DNA of 9,265 bases from the NCBI GenBank assembly GCA_045222795.1, contig JBGUZF010000156.1:1-9265 (forward strand), in the 5' to 3' direction. The notes beneath the pieces are model-generated. The model did no database searches. It was not told where the DNA came from and saw only the letters and a program-made list of their open reading frames with translations. The translations under genes were made by a program, and so were the position numbers. Position 1 is the first letter of the stretch, and every line of letters starts with the position of its first letter. Origin of the DNA: Colimorpha sp045222795 (GTDB lineage: Bacteria > Bacteroidota > Bacteroidia > Bacteroidales > P3). This document shows, piece after piece, positions 1 through 5,690 of this stretch.

Positions 1-162
1 GATTTCGGTCATGGTGCCGTAGTAGTCAACCTTCACTCCGTCGAGCATTCCGGGATTGGCCTTGCCGGCACGGATCTTGGCCAGCTCCTTCTCCAGGAAG
101 CTCAGCGAGCTCTTCATACTGTTTCTTGCCTCGTCGAGGCAGGCTTTCGATAGGTCGTTCAT
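1..162 (-). CDS. frr: Ribosome recycling factor, N-terminal part (cut by window edge)
   Basis: This is the first 54 codons of ribosome recycling factor; the rest lies beyond base 1 (the family is about 185 residues long). RRF works with EF-G to split the post-termination ribosome in the cytoplasm. The visible protein starts MNDLSKACLDEAR and carries the conserved stretch LAKIRAGKANPGMLDG (residues 27-42), followed by VKVDYYGT. These match the first helix and hinge region of the family (E. coli: KIRTGRASPSLLDG...VEYYGT). The start is the ATG at 160-162, which gives the usual family N-terminus. Only 13 bp separate it from the pyrH stop, so it is read as the second gene of a pyrH-frr unit, a common bacterial order. 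There is no obvious Shine-Dalgarno, as is usual in Bacteroidota. Nothing odd is seen apart from the window truncation. Confidence 0.93.
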   Translation of the reverse strand, partial: MNDLSKACLDEARNSMKSSLSFLEKELAKIRAGKANPGMLDGVKVDYYGTMTEI

Positions 163-175
163 ATCTTTAATGTAT

Positions 176-892
176 TTAGTTTTTCGTAACAAGAGTGCCC
201 ACTTCCTCGCCCTCGACCACACGCAGCAGGTTGCCCGTGCGGTTCATGTCGAAGACATAGATGGGCAGGTTGTTCTCGTCGCAGAGGGCGAAGGCGGTGA
301 GGTCCATCACTTTCAGCTTCTTGCCCATAGCCTCCGCAAATGTGAGTGTGCTGTATTTGGTAGCCGTGGGGTCTTTCTCGGGGTCGGCGGTGTAGACGCC
401 GTCGACGCGGGTGCCCTTGAGGATGACGTCGGCCTGAATCTCGATAGCGCGGAGCGTGGAGGCGGTGTCGGTGGTGAAAAATGGGTTGCCCGTGCCGCCA
501 CCGATGATGACTACCTTACCGGCCTTCAGCGCCTCGTTGGCGCGACGGCGGCTCATCTCTTTGCAGATGGGCTCTATGGCGAGGCCCGACAGCAACTCGG
601 TCTGCATGCCCTGCTTCTCGAGTTCGGCCTGGAGGGCCATACTGTTGATGAGAGTGGCCATCATGCCCATATAGTCGCCCTGCACGCGGTCCATGCCCTT
701 GGCGGCACCGCTGAGGCCGCGGAAGATATTGCCGCCACCGATGACTATGGCCACCTCGCAGCCGCGTTCCACCACAGCCTTGATGTCAAGCGCATATTGG
801 GTCAACATATCGGGACTGATGCCGTAACTTTGGCTGCCCATGAGCGACTCGCCGCTCAATTTAAGTAGTATCCTCTTGTATTTCATAGACAT
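176..892 (-). CDS. pyrH: Uridylate kinase (UMP kinase)
   Basis: PyrH transfers phosphate from ATP to UMP to give UDP, the step that feeds UTP and CTP synthesis. It is a cytoplasmic hexamer of the amino-acid-kinase fold, unrelated to eukaryotic UMP/CMP kinases. From the ATG at 890-892 it has 238 residues, normal for the family. Visible motifs are the phosphate-binding KRILLKLSGESLMG (residues 6-19), the glycine loop IVIGGGNIFRG (49-59), GDYMGMMATLINSMALQ (72-88), GGGTGNPFFTTDTAS (131-145) and KGTRVDGVYTADPEKDP (159-175). All key family signatures are intact. The start is uncertain by a few codons: ATG at 890-892 (MSMKYKR) or ATG at 884-886 (MKYKR). An in-frame GTG at 908-910 would give an atypically long N-terminus. 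No Shine-Dalgarno decides it. The gene has its own promoter at 948-978 and frr follows 13 bp downstream. Confidence 0.96.
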   Translation of the reverse strand: MSMKYKRILLKLSGESLMGSQSYGISPDMLTQYALDIKAVVERGCEVAIVIGGGNIFRGLSGAAKGMDRVQGDYMGMMATLINSMALQAELEKQGMQTELLSGLAIEPICKEMSRRRANEALKAGKVVIIGGGTGNPFFTTDTASTLRAIEIQADVILKGTRVDGVYTADPEKDPTATKYSTLTFAEAMGKKLKVMDLTAFALCDENNLPIYVFDMNRTGNLLRVVEGEEVGTLVTKN

Positions 893-947
893 TATACGTT
901 TGATTGCCACAATATTACACTATATCGCGGCACTTTCTTTCAATCAA

Positions 948-978
948 CGAAGATAGCAATAATTTTTTATTTGGCAAA
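948..978 (-). promoter_or_regulatory. Bacteroidota-type promoter for pyrH-frr
   Basis: On the minus strand, TTTG (complement of 975-978) is followed after exactly 19 bp by TATCTTCG (complement of 948-955). The Bacteroidota primary-sigma consensus is TTTG, 17-23 bp, TAnnTTTG; the -7 box here differs at one base. The TTTG sits at the end of a run of nine T (976-984). Transcription should start roughly 5-8 bases after the -7 box, giving a leader of about 50 nt before the pyrH ATG. The assignment is by consensus match only. Confidence 0.65.
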
Positions 979-1009
979 AAAAAACTTTAACCAATTGAGG
1001 AGTACAACC

Positions 1010-1035
1010 ACTCTTCGACTTTTTGACTCTTCGAC
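1010..1035. repeat. Two 10-bp direct repeats between comF and pyrH
   Basis: ACTCTTCGAC occurs at 1010-1019 and again at 1026-1035, offset by 16 bp, with a decayed third copy around 1034-1040. It lies between the comF stop and the pyrH promoter and codes for nothing evident. It may be a short microsatellite-like repeat or a binding site; I cannot tell which. Confidence 0.5.
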
Positions 1036-1043
1036 ACTTCAAC

Positions 1044-1073
1044 TCGCCGCAAGGCGTCACACGCCAGCGGCGA
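1044..1073 (-). terminator. Strong hairpin across the comF stop codon (possible terminator)
   Basis: Bases 1044-1050 (TCGCCGC) pair with 1067-1073 (GCGGCGA), a 7-bp perfect stem. Inside it 1053-1057 (GGCGT) pairs with 1061-1065 (ACGCC) around a 3-base loop, with only three unpaired bases between the two helices. The comF stop codon (1057-1059) lies at the apical loop. No T-run follows directly on the minus strand; the first (976-984) is about 60 bp further on. It could end the lipoprotein-pssA-queA-comF transcript or protect its 3' end. Terminator function is inferred from structure and position. Confidence 0.4.
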
Positions 1074-1749
1074 CGCTGAAGGTGGCTACGCTGATTCTGA
1101 TGCCGGGCACCATAGCCAGCGCGTCGGCGCAGGCACAGAGGGTGGCGCCTGTGGTAAGTACGTCATCGACCAGCAGCACATGTTTGCCCGCCAACTCGTC
1201 GGACCGCCTCATTCTAAAAGCGCCCTCCACATTCTTGTCCCTACGGTGACCTTTCTGGTTGCTCTGCTTGCGGGTGTATCGGTGGCGCACCACAGCGCTT
1301 GTATTCACCTCGCGGGGCATCACTTCAGCGATACCGCGACAGAGCAACTCACTTTGGTTGTATCCGCGCTTCAGGCGGCGTATCCAGTGCAGCGGCACGG
1401 GCACCAAAACGTCGACATCGTCGAAGCGGCCCGACCGCAGCAGTTCCAGCCCCATCTGACGCCCCATCATGCGGCACAGCTCGGTGTTGCCATCGAACTT
1501 CATAGCGTGCACCATCTTGCGCACGGTGTTCTCTGTCCTGAAATAATATATCGAGGTGGCCGCCTCCAGGTGTATACGTCCCATAAGTTTGCGCTCTGTG
1601 CTATTGTCGGGCATTGTGCTGTATGACGTAACGGGCATATCCACCAAGCAGCCCACGCACACCTGACGTTCACCTTCCACCAGCACCTGTCCGCAACAGG
1701 CGCAGGTCGAGGGAAACAACACTTGCATTATGGCCTTAAAGGGCGACAT
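1057..1749 (-). CDS. comF: ComF family phosphoribosyltransferase-like protein
   Basis: This 230-residue protein has the two parts of the ComF/GntX family. An N-terminal zinc finger has Cys16, Cys19, Cys31 and Cys34 as two CxxC pairs. A type I phosphoribosyltransferase domain follows, with VPVPLHWIRRLKRGYNQSELL (split over residues 116-136) and the PRPP-binding loop VLLVDDVLTTGAT (191-203), whose acidic pair and TTGAT are intact. In naturally competent bacteria ComFC helps internalised single-stranded DNA reach recombination. Its reaction is not settled, and a role in DNA uptake here is only possible, not shown. The start is the ATG at 1747-1749, which overlaps the queA stop by one base (TGATG), suggesting translational coupling. 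An upstream in-frame start near 1821 would run far into queA and precede the zinc finger with a basic tail, so it is rejected. The stop lies in a strong hairpin. Confidence 0.9.
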   Translation of the reverse strand: MSPFKAIMQVLFPSTCACCGQVLVEGERQVCVGCLVDMPVTSYSTMPDNSTERKLMGRIHLEAATSIYYFRTENTVRKMVHAMKFDGNTELCRMMGRQMGLELLRSGRFDDVDVLVPVPLHWIRRLKRGYNQSELLCRGIAEVMPREVNTSAVVRHRYTRKQSNQKGHRRDKNVEGAFRMRRSDELAGKHVLLVDDVLTTGATLCACADALAMVPGIRISVATFSVAAGV

Positions 1750-2960
1750 CAGACGAGGAACAAGCAGCTGTCGCCGTAGCTGAGGAAACGGAAGTCGTGA
1801 TCGAGGGCGTAGCGGTAGCATTCGCGCCAGCGGTCGCCAATCAGCGCCGACACCAGCAGCAGCAACGTGCTCTTGGGCTGGTGGAAATTGGTAACCAGTC
1901 CGGCTATGGTGCGGTAACTGTAGCCTGGGGCTATCATCAGCTGTGTCTCACCCTCCATGTGGTCCACCCCGCGGCGTTCCATCCATCGCAGCACCTCGCT
2001 GTAAGCAGCGGCGCAGTCCATACCGCAGGTGTCGAGCGTATAGGGATCCCATTGGCCCACGTGCATCGCCTCGAGGGCAGAATCGTGCCTAAGCTGCACA
2101 CCGAACCAGTAGAGGCTCTCCATAGTGCGCACGCTAGTGGTGCCTACGGCCACACGACGTCCGCCGTGAGCTATCATGCGACGCAGGTTGTCGGCAGTGA
2201 CAAACACTTTCTCCACATGCATGTCGTGCTCTCCGATAGTGTCGGTACTCACGGGCTTGAATGTTCCCGCACCCACATGCAGCGTCAGATATTCTGTGGC
2301 TATACCCTTCTCCTTCAAAGCGTCGAACACCTCGGGTGTGAAATGCAGGCCCGCAGTAGGAGCCGCCACCGAACCTTCGTAGTGGGCATATACCGTCTGG
2401 TAGCGCTCGGCGTCACTCTCTTCGGCATCACGCCCCAGATAGGGCGGCAACGGAATGACTCCCGCAGCCTCTATCACCTCGGCGAAGCTCATCCCTCCCG
2501 TCCACTCGAAGTCCACAATCCACGCATTACCCACCGCCTCGCGACGCGAAGCCGTCAGACAAAACTCCCCGCTCTCCGTTCTCCACTCTCCACTCAAAGT
2601 GCCTTCTTTCCACTTCTTGTTGTTGCCCACGAAGCACACCCACGAGCAGCGCTCCCGTTGTTCGAAGGCTTGCGCCACAGGCATCTGGTAGGGTTCCAGG
2701 CAGAATATCTCGATTACGGCGCCTGTCTCCTTGCGGAACAGCAGGCGGGCGTGTATCACCTTTGTGTCGTTGAACACCAGCATCGTCCCCTCCGGCAGCA
2801 GCGACGGGAGGTCGTAGAAATGATGCTCGGAGATAATATCGTTGCGCAGGCAGAGCAACTTCGAATGGTCGCGCCGCTCCAACGGGTAGCGCGCTATGCG
2901 CCCGTCGGGCAGAGGGTAGTCGTAATCGGCAATAGGGATGCTGCGCAGCTCGTCAAGCAT
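1749..2960 (-). CDS. queA: S-adenosylmethionine:tRNA ribosyltransferase-isomerase
   Basis: QueA moves the ribosyl part of S-adenosylmethionine onto 7-aminomethyl-7-deazaguanine at tRNA position 34, forming epoxyqueuosine on the way to queuosine. At 403 residues it is longer than E. coli QueA (about 356) but normal for the Bacteroidota form. Conserved stretches are LPDGRIARYPLERRDHSKLL (residues 17-36), MLVFNDTKVIHARL (60-73), GSVAAPTAGLHFT (196-208), LTLHVGAGTFKPV (225-237), VGTTSVRTMESL (272-283), LMIAPGY (341-347), VTNFHQPKSTLLLLVSAL (356-373) and FRFLSYGD (390-397). The start ATG at 2958-2960 overlaps the end of pssA by 8 bp, and the stop overlaps the comF ATG by one base. Oddity: residues about 123-132 are encoded by degenerate copies of a 7-bp repeat (2565-2592) in a loop that varies within the family. 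The reading frame is intact. Confidence 0.95.
   Translation of the reverse strand: MLDELRSIPIADYDYPLPDGRIARYPLERRDHSKLLCLRNDIISEHHFYDLPSLLPEGTMLVFNDTKVIHARLLFRKETGAVIEIFCLEPYQMPVAQAFEQRERCSWVCFVGNNKKWKEGTLSGEWRTESGEFCLTASRREAVGNAWIVDFEWTGGMSFAEVIEAAGVIPLPPYLGRDAEESDAERYQTVYAHYEGSVAAPTAGLHFTPEVFDALKEKGIATEYLTLHVGAGTFKPVSTDTIGEHDMHVEKVFVTADNLRRMIAHGGRRVAVGTTSVRTMESLYWFGVQLRHDSALEAMHVGQWDPYTLDTCGMDCAAAYSEVLRWMERRGVDHMEGETQLMIAPGYSYRTIAGLVTNFHQPKSTLLLLVSALIGDRWRECYRYALDHDFRFLSYGDSCLFLV
2565..2595. repeat. Degenerate heptamer repeat inside queA
   Basis: On the plus strand four consecutive 7-bp units can be read from 2565 to 2592: CTCCCCG, CTCTCCG, TTCTCCA, CTCTCCA, followed by CTC. On the coding strand this is a series of AGTGGAG-like units. 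The unit length is not a multiple of three, so gain or loss of one unit would shift the queA frame. It encodes residues about 123-132, in a loop that appears variable in the family. Confidence 0.6.
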
Positions 2961-3696
2961 TGCACCTCTTGGTAAGGATAGACAGCAATATGTACCACAG
3001 TATCGACAGGGCGATGCCCAGAATGCCGCAGAGCACTATCAATACAGCGGCACCTATCAGCAGGATGTATTTCCACTTGTTCTCTTTCCAGCCGTACGAC
3101 GAGAACTTGAGGCTCATCATCGGCATTTCGGAGACCATCAGCACATCGGTGACGATACTGAGCACAGCCAGGCAGATGAGGCCGGCGGTGCACATGATGT
3201 AGTAGCGTATGCCGGGGATAGGCAGCAGTGCCACCTGCGCCCAGTCGGGATGTACAAAGCATGTGCCTATGGCGACCCATATCAGTGCATTGCTGGGCAC
3301 AGGAAGGCCCAGGAACGAATGGCTCTGACGTTCGTCGAGGTTGAACTTGGCGAGCCTGAAGGCGGCGAAGGCAGGAAGCAGGAAACCCACGAAACGCAGC
3401 CAGTAGATGGGGTCGGCCACGCCCGCAAAGGGACGCGAGAGACGGAAGATGCTGTAGAGCAAGATTCCCGGGACAACACCCGAGGTGACGATGTCAGCCA
3501 GCGAGTCGAGCTCCTTGCCCATAGGCGACTGCACCTTGAGCAGTCGGGCGGCAAAGCCGTCCAGGAAGTCGAACAATATGCCCGCTACCATCAGCACGGC
3601 GGCTCTATGCAGCCAGCCCTGCGAGGCCTGGTAGGCGGCCATCACTCCGCAAATGAGGTTGCAGAGGGTGAGCAGGTTGGGAATCTGTTTCTTCAT
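2953..3696 (-). CDS. pssA: CDP-diacylglycerol--serine O-phosphatidyltransferase
   Basis: PssA joins CDP-diacylglycerol and L-serine to make phosphatidylserine, the precursor of phosphatidylethanolamine, in the inner membrane. The CDP-alcohol phosphotransferase signature is complete: Asp46-Gly47-x2-Ala50-Arg51-x8-Gly60-x3-Asp64-x3-Asp68. Next come FRLAKFNLDERQSHSFLGLP (residues 113-132) and PSNALIW, typical of the integral-membrane (Bacillus-type) serine branch. Hydrophobic segments suggest about seven or eight membrane spans: roughly 7-22, 32-45, 70-84, 99-115, 136-148, 165-188 and a long stretch 209-241. The 247-residue length fits the family. The start ATG at 3694-3696 (MKKQIPNLLTLCNLICG) is the standard N-terminus. 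It sits 12 bp after the lipoprotein stop and overlaps queA by 8 bp (ATGCTTGA), so the genes are co-transcribed and perhaps translationally coupled. A phosphatidylglycerol- or inositol-phosphate synthase is less likely given the serine-type FNLDERQ segment. Confidence 0.92.
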   Translation of the reverse strand: MKKQIPNLLTLCNLICGVMAAYQASQGWLHRAAVLMVAGILFDFLDGFAARLLKVQSPMGKELDSLADIVTSGVVPGILLYSIFRLSRPFAGVADPIYWLRFVGFLLPAFAAFRLAKFNLDERQSHSFLGLPVPSNALIWVAIGTCFVHPDWAQVALLPIPGIRYYIMCTAGLICLAVLSIVTDVLMVSEMPMMSLKFSSYGWKENKWKYILLIGAAVLIVLCGILGIALSILWYILLSILTKRCNA

Positions 3697-3708
3697 GACT
3701 CGCTAAAA

Positions 3709-5535
3709 TCAGTCGTTGTAGAGCTTAGTGATGAGCTTGAACTCCTGGTCGTCCCAGTATTCCTTGAACTCGGTGTCGACGATGGCTTTGCGCTTGTAGT
3801 TGTAGTCGTCGTCGATGGAGGCCTTGAGGTTCTTCAGGCAGTTGACCTTGTCGCCCAGGCGGGCATAGGCAACGGCGCGCAGGTACTTGACATCCTTGTT
3901 TTGGTCGAGGCAGCAGTCAAGGGTACGGATGGCGGTACCCGTCTCGTCGTTCATAAGCTGTGCAAAGGCCAGATTGTAGGTGCAGGGGTTGCCCTTCATG
4001 GCTTTCTGGGCCTCGCCGTAGTTACCACGCTTGAGGTTGAGAATAGGCAGGTTGGCGTCGGCATCGTTGCTGCCCTGACGCTTGGCTTCCTCGAAGTAGT
4101 ACTTGGCCAGCGCATAGTCTTTCTTGCCCAGATAGAGCAGACCCGTGTTGTTGAGCACATCGGGGTTGTGGGGGTTCATGTCGCGGGCCACATTCAGGTA
4201 GCGCTCGGCCTCGTCGAGGTCGTCGAGATAGAAGGCCACAGCACCTGCGTTGTTCCAGGCGGCCCACTCCTGCGAGTGGTTCTCGGTGGCCCACTTGTAG
4301 TATTTCATCTTGGTGTCGTAGTTGTAGTTGATGTATGCGGCATACATCAACTCGTCGAACGACAGGCGGTCAGGCTTGGTCTGTGCCAATTTGGCCAGCT
4401 CGGCGTCGGTCTTGCGGGCCTCGCTGTAGTAGAGGGCTATCTGGGCACGGCGCAGGTTGGGGAATATCTCGTCCTTCAACTCGGTGTAGGTCTCGGCCAT
4501 ATTGCGGATCATCTGCTCGCGCTTCACCAGGTTCTGCTGGGTCTCCACGATGTTGATGATGGCGTGGCGGTCCTGTATCTCGCTAGCCTCGACCATCACC
4601 ACGAAGTGCACCCAGTCCTCGCCGGCGGCGCGGGTGGTGATGACCATCTTCTTCAGCTGCTCGTATTTGTAGTATTCGGGGTCTTTGGCTTTGGCGCGAC
4701 GGGCCATGATGGTCAGCACCTCGTCGAGCACCTTGTTGAGCTCGGCGGTGGCCACATCGGCACGGTTCTTCGACACACCCACGTTATCGGTCTCTTCCCC
4801 CTCGGGCGAAGCCCAGCCGGTGATGCTTATCTGCTTCGGCAAGCCCTGCTCGAGCATGATGCGTTTCAGGTGCTGCAGGCTGTTGTACGAGTCGAACTTC
4901 TGGTTCATGTCGAAGTTCCAGTCGAGCTCCGAGGTGCCGTTGAGGAAGTAGATATCGGCGGTCTCCACAATGCCCTGGGTCTTGTTGTAGTTGATGGGCG
5001 AAATGGAGATGTTGCCCTTGATGTCGACCCACGACGAGGTGTTGTTCACACCGTTCGAGATGAGCACGGGGTTGAACTCCTTGCCTTTGCTGTCGTGCAG
5101 TATGTCGTCGGCGAAGCGTGCATCCTCGTTGGTCTTGTCGGTCTTGTATCCCACAGGCGTCAGGGTGATGCGGCCGGTCTCCATACCGGGCTTGAAGTCG
5201 AACATGTCGCTGTAGGTGAAGCGTCCTCCGTTGGCATAGTTAATGATGGTGCCGTCGCCTTCCACCTTCTCACCCTTGAGGGTCATGGGCTCCAGCGGTA
5301 TGTTGCCGCCTTCCCACGAGAACACAGGCTGTATGAACACAGCGCAGTTCTTCTGGAAGTATTTCTGGGGAATCTGGCCGGTGAATTTCACCACCACCTT
5401 GTCATCCATCGTCTCCACAGGGTTAGGGTTGGCCTGATAGCGTACCCTGTTGCTGGCTTTTTTCATCTTCGACAGCCCGTTGCAACCGGTGAGAAGCACC
5501 GCCACGAGCGTCATTACGAAAAGAGTTCTCTTCAT
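3709..5535 (-). CDS. Lipoprotein with OmpA-like region and TPR repeats
   Basis: I recognise the type but know no assigned function. The 608-residue product begins with a lipoprotein signal peptide: Lys2-Arg3, a hydrophobic core to Leu15, and lipobox LTGC with Cys18 as the lipidated residue. No acidic cluster follows Cys18 (the Bacteroidota surface-export signal), so a periplasm-facing anchor is more likely. Residues 40-180 look like a beta-rich Bacteroidota-specific region. Residues about 191-340 resemble an OmpA-like peptidoglycan-binding fold: DIYFLNGTSELDWN (194-207), ISITGWASPEGEETDN (236-251) and an SKNRADVATAEL helix (255-266). Residues about 420-575 carry TPR-like helix pairs, clearest at 424-457 (AAWNNAGAVAFYLDDLDEAE) and 458-490 (VLNNTGLLYLGKKDYALAKY). 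A scaffold or envelope-maintenance role is inferred. The ATG at 5533-5535 is chosen because it puts the signal peptide at the N-terminus; an in-frame ATG at 5580 would add 15 residues ahead of it. The gene is first in the operon with pssA, queA and comF. Confidence 0.85.
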   Translation of the reverse strand: MKRTLFVMTLVAVLLTGCNGLSKMKKASNRVRYQANPNPVETMDDKVVVKFTGQIPQKYFQKNCAVFIQPVFSWEGGNIPLEPMTLKGEKVEGDGTIINYANGGRFTYSDMFDFKPGMETGRITLTPVGYKTDKTNEDARFADDILHDSKGKEFNPVLISNGVNNTSSWVDIKGNISISPINYNKTQGIVETADIYFLNGTSELDWNFDMNQKFDSYNSLQHLKRIMLEQGLPKQISITGWASPEGEETDNVGVSKNRADVATAELNKVLDEVLTIMARRAKAKDPEYYKYEQLKKMVITTRAAGEDWVHFVVMVEASEIQDRHAIINIVETQQNLVKREQMIRNMAETYTELKDEIFPNLRRAQIALYYSEARKTDAELAKLAQTKPDRLSFDELMYAAYINYNYDTKMKYYKWATENHSQEWAAWNNAGAVAFYLDDLDEAERYLNVARDMNPHNPDVLNNTGLLYLGKKDYALAKYYFEEAKRQGSNDADANLPILNLKRGNYGEAQKAMKGNPCTYNLAFAQLMNDETGTAIRTLDCCLDQNKDVKYLRAVAYARLGDKVNCLKNLKASIDDDYNYKRKAIVDTEFKEYWDDQEFKLITKLYND

Positions 5536-5580
5536 TATTGTGTTGTTCTTTATTATTTTTATACACTCTATCAGCCACAT

Positions 5581-5600
5581 ACAAGGGCACTTACCCTCGT
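5581..5600 (-). other. Hairpin in the leader of the lipoprotein operon
   Basis: Bases 5581-5587 (ACAAGGG) can pair with 5594-5600 (CCCTCGT) around a 6-base loop; one of the seven pairs is a G-T wobble on the transcribed strand. It falls in the roughly 80-nt untranslated leader between the promoter at 5623-5654 and the ATG at 5535. It may affect mRNA stability or translation; it matches no riboswitch class I know. Confidence 0.35.
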
Positions 5601-5622
5601 TGCAGCATTATTATTCAATCTG

Positions 5623-5654
5623 CAAATATACACACTTTTTTTGAATCGTACAAA
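5623..5654 (-). promoter_or_regulatory. Bacteroidota-type promoter for lipoprotein-pssA-queA-comF
   Basis: On the minus strand TTTG (complement of 5651-5654) is followed after exactly 20 bp by TATATTTG (complement of 5623-5630), a perfect match to the TAnnTTTG -7 box. The predicted transcript starts near 5616-5618, giving a leader of about 80 nt. The -33 TTTG is the end of the T-tract of the upstream addB terminator, so the two signals share bases. Confidence 0.8.
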
Positions 5655-5678
5655 AACGGTGAATTTATTTTTTCACCG
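5652..5678 (-). terminator. Intrinsic terminator after addB
   Basis: On the minus strand CGGTGAA (complement of 5672-5678) pairs perfectly with TTCACCG (complement of 5657-5663) around an 8-base A-rich loop, followed at once by five T (5652-5656). It lies 12 bp past the addB stop codon. The T-tract runs into the TTTG of the next promoter. Confidence 0.8.
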
Positions 5679-5690
5679 ACTTCCCCACAC

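Noticed and set aside
893..910. An upstream GTG start for pyrH at 908-910.
   Set aside because: It adds six residues not seen in the family, while ATG codons at 890-892 and 884-886 give the usual N-terminus.
1750..1821. A longer comF start inside queA.
   Set aside because: It would add 24 Arg/Pro/Leu-rich residues before the zinc finger and overlap queA by about 70 bp. The ATG at 1749 overlaps the queA stop by one base, a classic coupling arrangement.
1797..2975. A 392-codon open frame on the plus strand opposite queA.
   Set aside because: Its whole length is antisense to the conserved queA frame, and it shows no family motif.
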